Below, piece after piece: positions 35,272 through 43,525 of a stretch of DNA of 64,000 nt (the first letter of the stretch is position 1; every line of letters begins with the position of its first letter). The stretch comes from Actinosynnema sp. ALI-1.44 (GTDB lineage: Bacteria; Actinomycetota; Actinomycetes; Mycobacteriales; Pseudonocardiaceae): contig NZ_MTQO01000028.1 of the NCBI RefSeq assembly GCF_001984155.1, positions 40,644-104,643 of the forward strand, written 5' to 3'. A model generated the notes under the pieces. That model saw only the letters and a program-made list of their open reading frames with translations, was not told the DNA's origin and searched no databases. The position numbers and the translations under genes were made by a program.

Positions 35272-36404
35272 TCGCCGAGCACCACCAGTTCGTGCGGGCG
35301 GGTGTTGAGCGACTCGACGCCGCCGGCCGTGACGACCACGATGTCCTCGATCCGGGCGCCCCACCGGCCGGACTGGTAGATGCCCGGCTCGACGCTGAAG
35401 GCCATGCCTTCCTCGAGCACCAGGTCGTTGCCTTCGACGATGTACGGCTCCTCGTGCACGTCCAGGCCGATGCCGTGGCCGGTGCGGTGGATGAAGTACT
35501 CGCCGAAACCGGCGTCGGCGATCACCGCGCGGGCGGCGCGGTCGATGTCCTGCGCGGTCACGCCCGGCCGGACCGCGTCGACGGCGGCCTGCTGGGCCTG
35601 CTGGAGCACGGCGTAGGTCGTGGCGACGTCCTCGTCGCGGGGCGTGCCGATGGCGTACGTCCTGGTGGAGTCCGAGTTGTAGCCCTCGGCGACGGGTCCG
35701 CCGATGTCGATCACGACGACGTCACCCTGCTCGATCACGCGGTCGGACGAGCCGTGGTGCGGGCTGGCGCCGTTCGGGCCGGAGCCGACGATGACGAACT
35801 CGGCCAGCGTGTGCCCCTCGGCGACGATGGCGTCGGCGATGTCGGCGGCCACCTCGTTCTCGGTGCGGCCCGCGCGCAGGAACTCCCCCATCCGGGCGTG
35901 CACGCGGTCGATCGCGGCACCGGCCTCGCGCAGCGAGTCGATCTCGCTGACGTCCTTGCGCATCCGCAGCTCACGGATGACCGGCCCGGCCAGCTGCTGC
36001 TCGACGCCTGCCAGCGCGTCGCGCAGGCCGAGCACGTGCAGCGCCGGGGTGAAGTCGCTGACCGCCACCCGCTTCGGGGACTTCAGCAGCCCGGCGGCCA
36101 GCTCGGCCGGGTTCACGCCGTCCACCCACGTGGCCGCGTCCACGCCGAGCTCGTCGACCAGCAGGTGCTCGTAGCCCGGCAGCTCCAGCTTCGGCACGAC
36201 CAGGGTCGCCTGCCCCGACACCGGCAGCACCAGGCAGGTCAGCCGCTCGAACGAGCCACCGACCGCGCCGATCAGGTAGCGCAGGTCCGATCCCGGCGTC
36301 ACGAGCAGTGCGTCGAAGCCCGCGTCGGCGGCGGCTTGCTGGGCGCGCTCCAGTCGGCTGCGGAGGATCTTGGGGGCAGGCACAGGCGCGGTGGAGGACG
36401 ACAT
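35268..36404 (-). CDS. pepP: Xaa-Pro aminopeptidase-like M24 metallopeptidase
   Basis: 378 residues from ATG 36404; a TTG two codons earlier is possible. Creatinase-like N-terminal domain (~15-140) and M24 pita-bread catalytic domain (~150-375). The five metal ligands are visible: Asp in VVIDIGG, Asp in NSDSTRTYA, His in RTGHGIGLDVHEEP, Glu in VEPGIY and Glu in RIEDIVVV. It removes N-terminal residues before proline in the cytosol. It follows the MFS gene by 9 bp and overlaps the Lrp gene by 4. Confidence 0.93.
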   Translation of the reverse strand: MSSSTAPVPAPKILRSRLERAQQAAADAGFDALLVTPGSDLRYLIGAVGGSFERLTCLVLPVSGQATLVVPKLELPGYEHLLVDELGVDAATWVDGVNPAELAAGLLKSPKRVAVSDFTPALHVLGLRDALAGVEQQLAGPVIRELRMRKDVSEIDSLREAGAAIDRVHARMGEFLRAGRTENEVAADIADAIVAEGHTLAEFVIVGSGPNGASPHHGSSDRVIEQGDVVVIDIGGPVAEGYNSDSTRTYAIGTPRDEDVATTYAVLQQAQQAAVDAVRPGVTAQDIDRAARAVIADAGFGEYFIHRTGHGIGLDVHEEPYIVEGNDLVLEEGMAFSVEPGIYQSGRWGARIEDIVVVTAGGVESLNTRPHELVVLGE

Positions 36405-36413
36405 GCCCAAAGC

Positions 36414-37655
36414 CTAAACCGCGACCGGTTGCCGCGCGGGGGCTGGGATGCGGTGGTCGTCCATCTGCCGCCATACGCGGAACGCGACCGGGCTCAACGT
36501 CGTGAGTGCGTAGACGGCGGCGAACGTGAGCAACGTCGCCCCCAGCCCGATCGCGTCCAGCATGACGCCCGCGACCAGTGCGCCGACCGGCATCATCGCC
36601 AGCACGCCCGCCTCCCCCGCGCCGAGCACCCTGGCCCGCAGGTGCGGCGGGATCCGCATCAGCTCGACGGTGACCAGCACCGGGTTGAGGCTGCCTGCGG
36701 CAAGCCCGCACACGAAGAACCCGAACAGCAGCAACGGCACCGACGGTTCCATCCACAGCAGCAGGAACCGGGGCGCGCCTGCGAGCAGTGCGCAGACCGC
36801 GAAGGTCGTCCACCGGCCCCACCGCGATCCCCACCAGCCGTAGACGACGCTGCCCGCCGCCGCGCCGAGCCCGAACACACCCATCAGTTCGCCGAGCAGC
36901 AGGCTGCTGTCCATCACCCGTGCGGCGAACGCGGGTTGCAGGACCGCGTTCATGCCCGCGTCGAGTGCGTTCATCATCGTGACCGTGGCGATGATGGCGA
37001 GGATCAGCCGGTCGCGGCGGACGTAGCGCAGGCCGCTGGCCAGCCAGCCGAAGTACCCGCCCGGTTCGGTGAGCAGAGCTTCCTCCCGCACCCGGACGAA
37101 CAGCGCGGTCAGCAACGCGACGACCAGGAACGTGGCCGCGTCCAGCAACAGCACGCCGGGCGCGCCGATCACGACGATCATCGTGCCCGCGAGCGGTGCG
37201 CCGAGGGTGCGCCCGATGCGGATCATCGCGTCGGCGGCGCCGGATCCCCGTTCGAGCGACATGCCCGCGAGGAAGATCGCACCGGGCAGTAACACTCGTT
37301 TGGCGGTGTCGCCCGGTGCCCTGGTGAGTCCCGCGAGTCCGGCTAGGACAGTCAGTAGTGGAAGCGATAGGCCGACAGTGGCGTCCGCGAGCGGGATGGT
37401 ACCGACCGCGACCGCCGCGGCGACATCCGCGAGAACACTGATTCCACGGGCGCCGAACCGGTCGATCACCGGTCCGGACAGAATGGACGACGCGAGGAGA
37501 CCGACCGTCTCCGCCGCCGTCACCACACCGGTCTGCAGCCCGCTTCCCGTTGTCTGCAGGACAAACCACGGAATCGCGAGCAGCGTCATGACCGATCCGG
37601 TGTGCGAGATCCCGAACGCACCGAGCAAGGCAAGCAGCGGCAGGCGCCGTCTCAT
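36414..37655 (-). CDS. MFS transporter (MFS_3-like efflux type)
   Basis: 413 residues, ATG 37655 with GGAGGG upstream. Twelve hydrophobic segments and a central loop; GPVIDRFGARGISVLAD after TM2 corresponds to the MFS motif A region. It fits the enterobactin-exporter/macrolide-efflux-like subgroup (MFS_3). First gene of the MFS-PepP-Lrp operon. The substrate is unknown; a peptide or amino acid derivative is a guess from its partners. Confidence 0.9.
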   Translation of the reverse strand: MRRRLPLLALLGAFGISHTGSVMTLLAIPWFVLQTTGSGLQTGVVTAAETVGLLASSILSGPVIDRFGARGISVLADVAAAVAVGTIPLADATVGLSLPLLTVLAGLAGLTRAPGDTAKRVLLPGAIFLAGMSLERGSGAADAMIRIGRTLGAPLAGTMIVVIGAPGVLLLDAATFLVVALLTALFVRVREEALLTEPGGYFGWLASGLRYVRRDRLILAIIATVTMMNALDAGMNAVLQPAFAARVMDSSLLLGELMGVFGLGAAAGSVVYGWWGSRWGRWTTFAVCALLAGAPRFLLLWMEPSVPLLLFGFFVCGLAAGSLNPVLVTVELMRIPPHLRARVLGAGEAGVLAMMPVGALVAGVMLDAIGLGATLLTFAAVYALTTLSPVAFRVWRQMDDHRIPAPARQPVAV

Positions 37656-37816
37656 TTCCCTCCGTTCAGTTCCCGACGCACCACTGCACCATGGCGTTAG
37701 GACTTCGGCAATGGTCGTTCGTCACGCAACTATGTGCTGCGAGGGAAACCGCCGCTCATGAGTAGTTCTACGCTGGGCTCGTGTTCGGCACGCCGATAGT
37801 GTTCTTTCCGGGGCGG

Positions 37817-37850
37817 GTGGTCCGCCGCACCGGGGGGCACGGCGGACCAC
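37817..37850. terminator. 11-bp stem-loop following a short ORF
   Basis: Arms GTGGTCCGCCG (37817-37827) and CGGCGGACCAC (37840-37850) pair perfectly around a 12-nt loop. It begins at the base directly after the stop of the 46-residue minus-strand ORF. The rest of the 489-bp gap 37656-38144 holds that ORF, the LacI-type operator, and from 37656 to 37816 nothing recognisable. Confidence 0.55.
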
Positions 37851-37991
37851 TCACCTCAGTCTCTTCGCCGCCACAGTTTCGTCCTGGCGGCGCATCTCCA
37901 GCCACGCCAACGCTTTCCTGACCGCATGCACACTGAAAGTGTTGCCGCGCTTGGCTCGTGGCGAATCGCGTCGGCCCGCGTTTACTTTCAC
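37851..37991 (-). CDS. Possible 46-residue basic protein
   Basis: GTG 37991 to TGA 37851, 46 residues. The N-terminal half is basic (KVNAGRRDSPRAKRGN) and the second half is predicted helical and amphipathic (FSVHAVRKALAWLEMRRQ, ending VAAKRLR). A stem-loop starts immediately after the stop, and codon use in the second half is strongly G/C at third positions; both argue for a gene. There is no clear ribosome site, and the start overlaps the region of the LacI-type operator. It might also be the decayed end of a longer gene. Confidence 0.35.
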   Translation of the reverse strand: MKVNAGRRDSPRAKRGNTFSVHAVRKALAWLEMRRQDETVAAKRLR

Positions 37992-37998
37992 TGACAGA

Positions 37999-38012
37999 TG
38001 TAAACGTTTTCG
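37999..38012. promoter_or_regulatory. LacI-type operator TGTAAACGTTTTCG
   Basis: The sequence contains AAACGTTT at 38002-38009, the central CG palindrome typical of LacI/GalR-family operators. It lies about 135 bp upstream of the LacI-family gene at 38145, consistent with autoregulation. It also abuts the start of the short minus-strand ORF. Confidence 0.5.
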
Positions 38013-38144
38013 CTACTTTGCATCCATGGGCGCCGGCCGGTCGACGCGCCGCACGTCACAACCGCCGCGCCGACGCCCCGGTACCGGTCCCGCGTTACAT
38101 CGGCCGGTACGATCCGTGCAAAGCGACGAGTGGAGGTGTACCCG

Positions 38145-39140
38145 TTGGCGGTGACCATCCGCGACGTCGCACGGGAGGCGCAGGTCTCTGTCGCCACCGT
38201 CTCGCGAGCGTTGTCCTCGCCCGATCTGGTGAGGCCCGCGACGCGTGATCGCGTCCTCAGCGCCGCGGCACAACTGGGTTATCAGCCCAACCGCGCCGCC
38301 CGTGGGTTGATCACCGGGCGCACAGGCAATCTCGGCATCGTCGTGCCGGACCTGAACAACCCCTTCTTCACCGGTGTGCTCAAAGGCGTGCAGGCACGCG
38401 CACGGCAGGCCGACTACGCCGTGTTCGTCGCGGACAGCGACGAGGACCGGACAACCGAGGAACAACTCGTCCGTGCGATGGCCAAACAGGTGGACGGCGT
38501 CATCGTCTGCTCGCCCGGCATCGACGACACCCTGCTCTACGAAGCAGCGGGCATCACGTCGCTGGTGATGCTCAACCGGCGACTGCGCGGCGTGCCCGCG
38601 GCGCTGATGAACAGCGCGTCGGGCATGCGCCAGGTCGTCGACCACCTCGTCGCGCTCGGCCACCGCAAGCTGGTGTACCTCAACGGTCCCCGAACCTCGT
38701 GGTCGAACAAGGAACGCAGGCGCGGGCTACGACTGGCGACGCAGCAGCACGGCGTCGACCTGGTCGAGCTCGGTCCGTTCCCGCCGCGCTACGAAGGCGG
38801 CCTGCAGGCGTGTGACCTCGCGCTGGCGACCGGACCGACGGCGATCATGGCGTACAACGACATCATGGCGCTCGGTGTGCTCGCGCGGCTGCGTGACCGG
38901 GGAATCAGCGTGCCCGGTGACGTCAGCGTGACGGGTTTCGACGACCTGATGTTCGCCGAGCTGTGTTCACCGCCGCTGACGACGGTGGCCATGCCGCTGG
39001 CGCCTGCCGGAACGCTCGCGGTCGACCTGTTGCTCGACGGCCTGAACACCGACTCGGCCGACGTCCGCCAGGTCGACCTCGACACGCAACTCATCGTCCG
39101 CGCCACGACAGCACCGCCGCCCCCTAAGCTGCACCCGTGA
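38145..39140 (+). CDS. LacI-family transcriptional regulator
   Basis: 331 residues. TTG 38145 is chosen because GGAGG (38132-38136) lies 8 bases before it and the protein then begins MAVTIRDVAREAQVS, the standard LacI opening; GTG 38130 has no ribosome site. HTH 3-25 (SVATVSRALSS), hinge LGYQPNRAARGL, then a periplasmic-binding-protein-like sugar-sensor domain (LGIVVPDLNNPFFTGVLKG, TSLVMLNRRL, SVTGFDDLMFAELCSPPLTTV). The stop overlaps the exonuclease start (GTGA). Target genes are unclear; its own upstream AAACGTTT site is the first candidate. Confidence 0.93.
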   Translation: MAVTIRDVAREAQVSVATVSRALSSPDLVRPATRDRVLSAAAQLGYQPNRAARGLITGRTGNLGIVVPDLNNPFFTGVLKGVQARARQADYAVFVADSDEDRTTEEQLVRAMAKQVDGVIVCSPGIDDTLLYEAAGITSLVMLNRRLRGVPAALMNSASGMRQVVDHLVALGHRKLVYLNGPRTSWSNKERRRGLRLATQQHGVDLVELGPFPPRYEGGLQACDLALATGPTAIMAYNDIMALGVLARLRDRGISVPGDVSVTGFDDLMFAELCSPPLTTVAMPLAPAGTLAVDLLLDGLNTDSADVRQVDLDTQLIVRATTAPPPPKLHP

Positions 39141-40066
39141 CGCTCGCGCTGCTCGACTCCGCCAGCCTGTACTTCCGCGCGTTCTACGCCCTGCCCGACT
39201 CGATGCGGGCACCGGACGGCACAGCGGTGAACGCCGTGCGCGGCTTCACCGACACCATCGCGCGCATCCTCACCGACCGCCGCCCGACCCGGCTCGTGGC
39301 CTGTTTGGACGCCGACTGGCGCCCGGCGTTCCGCGTGGAGGCGCTGCCGACGTACAAGGCGCACCGGGTGGCCGAGGAAGGCGACGGCATCGAGGAGGAC
39401 GTGCCGGACCTGCTGTCGCCGCAGGTCCCGATCATCCTGGACCTGCTGGACGCGTTCGGCCTGTGCACGGCGGAAGCCGTCGGCTACGAGGCGGACGACG
39501 TGATGGGCGCACTGACCCACCGCGAGCGGACCGATCCCGTCGAGGTCATCTCCGGCGACCGCGACATGTTCCAGGTGGTCCGCCACACCCCCACCCCGGC
39601 CACGGTCTGGTACGTCGGCCGCGGCTGGAACAAGGTCGAGGTGATCGGGCCCGCGGAACTGGCGGAGAAGTACGACCTGCCCACCGAGGACACCGGCCCG
39701 CGCTACGCCGACATGGCGGTGCTGCGCGGCGACCCGTCGGACGGCCTGCCCGGCGTGCCGGGAATCGGCGAGAAGACAGCAGCCAAGCTGATCCGCGAGT
39801 TCGGCACGCTGGCGGCCCTGCGCGAAGGCGCCGCGGCGGGCGACAAGCGCATCCCGAAGCGCGCGCAGACGAATTTGCTCGCGTCGGCTGAATACCTCGA
39901 TGCGGCACCGACAGTGGTCGCGGTCGCGGTGGACGCTCCGGTGGTGCTGGATCGCGAGGACCGGGTGCCGTCCGCGCCCGCCGATCTCGACCGGGTGATG
40001 GCGCTCAAGGAGAAGTGGGATCTGGGCGCTTCGGTGGATCGTCTGCTCAAGGCGATCAGCGGGTAA
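39137..40066 (+). CDS. 5'-3' exonuclease (Pol I N-terminal/FEN-like)
   Basis: 309 residues from GTG 39137, overlapping the LacI stop by 4 bases. PIN-like N-terminal resolvase fold (LALLDSASLYFRAFYAL, ARLVACLD-type Asp in RLVACLDADW) with acidic metal sites in YEADDVMGAL and VISGDRDMFQ. A helix-hairpin-helix DNA-binding segment DGLPGVPGIGEKTAAKLI and the H3TH region follow. It is a stand-alone homologue of the DNA polymerase I 5' nuclease domain, removing RNA primers or flaps. Coupling to a sugar-type regulator is unexpected. Confidence 0.93.
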   Translation: MTLALLDSASLYFRAFYALPDSMRAPDGTAVNAVRGFTDTIARILTDRRPTRLVACLDADWRPAFRVEALPTYKAHRVAEEGDGIEEDVPDLLSPQVPIILDLLDAFGLCTAEAVGYEADDVMGALTHRERTDPVEVISGDRDMFQVVRHTPTPATVWYVGRGWNKVEVIGPAELAEKYDLPTEDTGPRYADMAVLRGDPSDGLPGVPGIGEKTAAKLIREFGTLAALREGAAAGDKRIPKRAQTNLLASAEYLDAAPTVVAVAVDAPVVLDREDRVPSAPADLDRVMALKEKWDLGASVDRLLKAISG

Positions 40067-40125
40067 CTCGGCTAGGACAGTCCAGAGCGGTCCCTCGCCG
40101 GGTGGCTGACCTCTGGGCAGGAGGG

Positions 40126-40602
40126 TCAGAGCAGGACTGTCGGCGTGATGACCGTCCTGCCGGGTGGGCCGCCGAACTGGATGACGATCTGCGTTGTTCC
40201 TCTTGGCACGCAGTCGAGGACGAATCTGCCGTCTTCGTCCGACCGGGTGTCGTGTGAGCCGTAGCCCGCCACTCGGACCTCGACGGTGTGCTCGCCCGGG
40301 GGGACCAGCCAGCCGTCGATCTGGTTGTTCTCGCCGATCCTGGTCAGGTTGATCATCACCATCAGGTCTCCGACGGTGAACGTGATCGTGCCCTGGTCGC
40401 CGCTGCTTCGCACGCCTGCCAGCGCGTCCGCGCGCTCCCAGCGGGCCACCTCGACGTCCAGGTCTTCCAGTTCGATCGCGAACTGCACCCGCTCGATCAG
40501 GCCTGCCGGTGGCGGGTCGAACTCGTCCATCAGCCGGTCGAGGTCGGAGAGGATCTCGTCGTCGGGATACACCTGGCCCCCCGTCGGGTCGATCTTCGTC
40601 AT
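40126..40602 (-). CDS. Sigma-factor-linked protein with carboxypeptidase-regulatory-like beta domain
   Basis: 158 residues, ATG 40602 overlapping the sigma gene stop (ATGA). An acidic N-terminus (YPDDEILSDLDRLMDEFDPPP) is followed by a beta-rich domain with the pattern GTITFTVGDLMVMINLTRIG, IDGWLVPPGEHTVEVRVAG and DEDGRFVLDCVPRGTTQIVIQF, which resembles the carboxypeptidase-regulatory-like/transthyretin-like beta sandwich. In actinobacteria such proteins commonly follow an ECF sigma gene and precede a CHAT-domain gene; no CHAT gene is here. A role in controlling the sigma factor is inferred from position only. Confidence 0.7.
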   Translation of the reverse strand: MTKIDPTGGQVYPDDEILSDLDRLMDEFDPPPAGLIERVQFAIELEDLDVEVARWERADALAGVRSSGDQGTITFTVGDLMVMINLTRIGENNQIDGWLVPPGEHTVEVRVAGYGSHDTRSDEDGRFVLDCVPRGTTQIVIQFGGPPGRTVITPTVLL

Positions 40603-41210
40603 CCGCCGCCCCCTTCGGTGTCCAACAGTTTCCGCAGCGTGTTCAGGCAGCGGCCCCTCGTCGGGCCGATGGCGCCACGCTTCATGCCCGTGGCCTCCGC
40701 CACCAGGCGATATTCGGCCCGGCCACCGAGCACGGTCAGCCGCAGCAACTCCTGGCACTTCTGTGACAGCTCGTTGAACGCACGCCACAGCCTGACGTCG
40801 CGGTCCGCGCGGACCGCCTCGTCCTCCGGCTGCGGCTGGGTGCTGCGCAACTGCCCGGCCATCTCGTCGGTCAGCGGTACGTCGTTCGCGCTCTTGGTCG
40901 TGCGTACGCGCTGCGCTTCGCGGCGGGTCGTGGTGATCAACCAGCTCGCCAGCGCCTTCGGCTCCGCGAGGGAGTCGATGTGGCTGAAGAGGGCGAGCCA
41001 GACTGTCTGCACGACATCCTCAGCGAGCGTGCGGTCCAATCCGTTACCTCTCGCCACGTGCCAGACCAACGGGGTGAGGTCCTTGACCAGGGTCGCCCGC
41101 GCGATCCGGTTCCCGGCTCTTGCCGCGCGCATGCATGCCGCATACCGCTCGGCGCCTTGCAAGCCGTCCCACGCGGGATCGTCGTCCGCGGTTTGAACGC
41201 TGGTCACCAC
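40599..41210 (-). CDS. ECF-type sigma-70 family RNA polymerase sigma factor
   Basis: 203 residues from GTG 41210, preceded by GAGGGG; a GTG one codon later is equal. Region 2 at ~35-105 (LVKDLTPLVWHVARGNGLDRTLAEDVVQTVWLALF and SWLITTTRREAQRV). Region 4 at ~140-200 (LSQKCQELLRLTVLGGRAEYRLVAEATGMKRGAIGPTRGRCLNTLRKLL, in pieces). It recruits RNA polymerase to an unknown promoter set. The partner at 40126-40602 is translationally coupled. No classical anti-sigma gene with a membrane segment is nearby. Confidence 0.92.
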   Translation of the reverse strand: MVTSVQTADDDPAWDGLQGAERYAACMRAARAGNRIARATLVKDLTPLVWHVARGNGLDRTLAEDVVQTVWLALFSHIDSLAEPKALASWLITTTRREAQRVRTTKSANDVPLTDEMAGQLRSTQPQPEDEAVRADRDVRLWRAFNELSQKCQELLRLTVLGGRAEYRLVAEATGMKRGAIGPTRGRCLNTLRKLLDTEGGGG

Positions 41211-41338
41211 TCTGCCCCTCGTCGCCTGGCACGCAATGCCACCCGCCGCCAGGAATTTCCCCACCGGCGGCGACCACCCACCGAGTCTAATGCGACGGCG
41301 TTGTCAAGCAATAAACAACGACAAAAAGGCGGCCGCGG

Positions 41339-42181
41339 TCAGTTCTTGACCGCGACACCCGCGTAGAGGTTCGAGCGGGGCGCTTCCGAACTGTCGGCCT
41401 CCCGCTCCGGCCGCCACTCCGGTGTGTAGACCAGGCCCGGTTCGATGAGCGGCCAATCACCGAACAGCCGCCGGATCTGGTCGCGGGTACGGGGGTGCAG
41501 CGGGTCACGGCTGTTGGCGTACACGTCGATCGCCGCACGCATGGCGTCGGGGTCGTTGTCCCAGGTGAACGCGGACAGGGCCAGGTGGCTGCCGGGGGCG
41601 AGGGCGGTTTGGTAGCGCCGCGTCATCGTCCACGGGTCGTCCGCGTCCGCGATGAACTGCGTGGCGGCGACCATCAGCAGGCCAACCGGCTCGGTGAAGT
41701 CGATCAGGCGCCGGACCTGTTCGTGCCCCAGAACGCTCTCCGGTTCGCGCATGTCGGCCGCGATCGCCGCGGCGTCCGGGTTGTCGCGCAGGATCATCTG
41801 GCTGTGCGCGACCGCGACTGCCTCGTTGTCCACATAGACCACACGAGCACCGGGCTTGAGCCGCTGGGCCACCTCGTGCACGTTGCCGGCCGTGGGAATG
41901 CCCGAGCCGAGGTCGAGGAACTGGGTGATGCCCTGGCTGACCAGGAAACGCACAGCGCGGTCGAGGTACTGCCGGTTCATCCGCGCCATGTCGCGGGCGG
42001 GCATCACCTTCACGAGTTCCTCGGCAAGCACGCGGTCTGCGCTGAAGTTGTGCCCGCCGCCGAGCAGGTAGTCGTAGACGCGCGCCGCGCTCGGCACCTC
42101 CTCGTCGATGCCGGTCGGTACCCATTCGGCGGTCGCGTCGGTCACCCTCGGAACCTCACCCGTGTTCGTGTGCTGCGTCAT
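41339..42181 (-). CDS. SAM-dependent methyltransferase of the DUF574 (Methyltransf_19) family
   Basis: 280 residues, ATG 42181. Family hallmarks: PSAARVYDYLLGGGHNFSADR at the start, QFLDLGSGIPTAGNVHEVAQ as the SAM-binding loop, VVYVDNEAVAVAHSQ, and LFGDWPLIEPGLVYTPEWRP near the end. The family is abundant in filamentous actinomycetes; substrates are unknown. It stands alone between the ECF sigma gene and eis. Confidence 0.92.
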   Translation of the reverse strand: MTQHTNTGEVPRVTDATAEWVPTGIDEEVPSAARVYDYLLGGGHNFSADRVLAEELVKVMPARDMARMNRQYLDRAVRFLVSQGITQFLDLGSGIPTAGNVHEVAQRLKPGARVVYVDNEAVAVAHSQMILRDNPDAAAIAADMREPESVLGHEQVRRLIDFTEPVGLLMVAATQFIADADDPWTMTRRYQTALAPGSHLALSAFTWDNDPDAMRAAIDVYANSRDPLHPRTRDQIRRLFGDWPLIEPGLVYTPEWRPEREADSSEAPRSNLYAGVAVKN

Positions 42182-42262
42182 CGTGAGGCTAACCGCGCGG
42201 CGACGAGTTCATCCCGACCCGGGTTGGGATTAACTCGATCGCGCTACGCGAGCGTAGGATTC

Positions 42263-43480
42263 TCAGAAACCGGTGCCGCACCACGGGATGGAGTCAGTCC
42301 GGAACAGCAGATCCGCCCGGGCGACAGCGGCGGGGTCGTGCACGTCGATCCGGCCCGCCGCGGCGAGCGCCGACGGCGGCCACGCACCGAAGTAGAGCGA
42401 CCCCAGTGTCGCGACGTCCAGTGTCAACTGGGGCTGCGCGGACGTCTTCGTGACACCGTCACGGGAAACCAGGTATGTCCCTGAGTTCCGCGGCAGGAAC
42501 GCGTCCTTCACAGCCACCGCAACGGGATCAGCGTCACCGTAGGTCCTCGCGTCCAACGCGGCGAGGACGTCGACCAGCCGGACCCACGCCTCGTCGTCGA
42601 TGTTGCGGGTCATACACGATCGGGGGTCCTCCAGCAGGAGTTCGACCGGCTCGTCCACCGGCCGCGCGTGCGCGTGGATCTCCTTGATCAGGTCGATCTC
42701 CACCAGGAACCGCCACAGATCGTTGCGCGCCCCCTGGTTCGCGCCGACGAGGTCGAAGACCTCGAGCGTCGACCCGAAATCCGTGGCCACATAGGACTCG
42801 TCCGGGATCGCCTTGTACACGACGTACCCGTCGTCCTCGCCGTCCGGCCCGGTGTGCACAGCCACGAGGTACGGCTCGTCGCCGCGCACAACGCGGTCGA
42901 CCTGAACCGCCCACCAGTCGCGGCCGCGACTCATCATCCCGTTGCGGTACAAACCGATCCGCTTGTACAACGGCTGGATCTGAGCCAGCACTTCCGCACT
43001 CGTCAGCATCCGCACGTGCCCCGAACGCGGTACGTCCACACGGAACTTCGGCCTGGTCAGCTGGAGTTCCCGCGACCGGGTGCCGATGCCGTAGCCGAAC
43101 CGGCCGTAGATCCCGGACTCGCTGGCGTGCAAAAAGGACAGTACCTGCCCGTTGGCCGCCGCGTCGGCGAACTGGAACCGCATCAGGTCCGTCATCACCC
43201 CGCGCCTGCGGAAGTCCGCCCGCACCCCGACCCGCGCCAGCCCGGACATCGGCAGCGTCCCGCCGCCGGGAACCGCGACCTCGGAATCGTAGATGTACGC
43301 CGAACCCACGGCGACACCGTCGGCGAACGCGCCGAAGTACCGCTTCGGCGCGTACGTGGGTTTGGTGTCCGCCCAGTCCGAATCGCTCATCGGCGGGGAA
43401 TGCAGCGCCACGCGCAGCACGGAATGGGCTGCTCGTATCTCAGCGTCTTCGGTCAGCACACGAACAGCGAAGTCGGACAT
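42263..43480 (-). CDS. eis: Eis-like GNAT N-acetyltransferase
   Basis: 405 residues from ATG 43480 (an ATG at 43498, six codons earlier, is the alternative). Tandem GNAT domains and a C-terminal sterol-carrier-like domain, as in mycobacterial Eis. The acetyl-CoA loop is VRADFRRRGVMTDLMRFQF; the C-terminal segment ends with the conserved F-carboxylate after WCGTGF. Eis proteins acetylate aminoglycosides and other amines. Oddity: both candidate starts lie in an 18-bp perfect inverted repeat (43467-43510), so the start codon would be buried in an mRNA hairpin. The DUF4333 gene is upstream on the same strand. Confidence 0.92.
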   Translation of the reverse strand: MSDFAVRVLTEDAEIRAAHSVLRVALHSPPMSDSDWADTKPTYAPKRYFGAFADGVAVGSAYIYDSEVAVPGGGTLPMSGLARVGVRADFRRRGVMTDLMRFQFADAAANGQVLSFLHASESGIYGRFGYGIGTRSRELQLTRPKFRVDVPRSGHVRMLTSAEVLAQIQPLYKRIGLYRNGMMSRGRDWWAVQVDRVVRGDEPYLVAVHTGPDGEDDGYVVYKAIPDESYVATDFGSTLEVFDLVGANQGARNDLWRFLVEIDLIKEIHAHARPVDEPVELLLEDPRSCMTRNIDDEAWVRLVDVLAALDARTYGDADPVAVAVKDAFLPRNSGTYLVSRDGVTKTSAQPQLTLDVATLGSLYFGAWPPSALAAAGRIDVHDPAAVARADLLFRTDSIPWCGTGF

Positions 43481-43510
43481 GACAGCCGATGGTGTCATGT
43501 CCGACTTCGC
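43467..43510. repeat. 18-bp perfect inverted repeat spanning the eis start
   Basis: Left arm GCGAAGTCGGACATGACA (43467-43484) and right arm TGTCATGTCCGACTTCGC (43493-43510) are perfect complements with an 8-nt loop. Outside the arms the match continues for several bases with two mismatches. In eis mRNA this makes a very stable hairpin that contains both candidate ATGs and begins about 15 bases after the DUF4333 stop. It could be the terminator of the upstream gene or a translational switch for eis. Confidence 0.8.
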
Positions 43511-43525
43511 GGTACGACCGATTTT

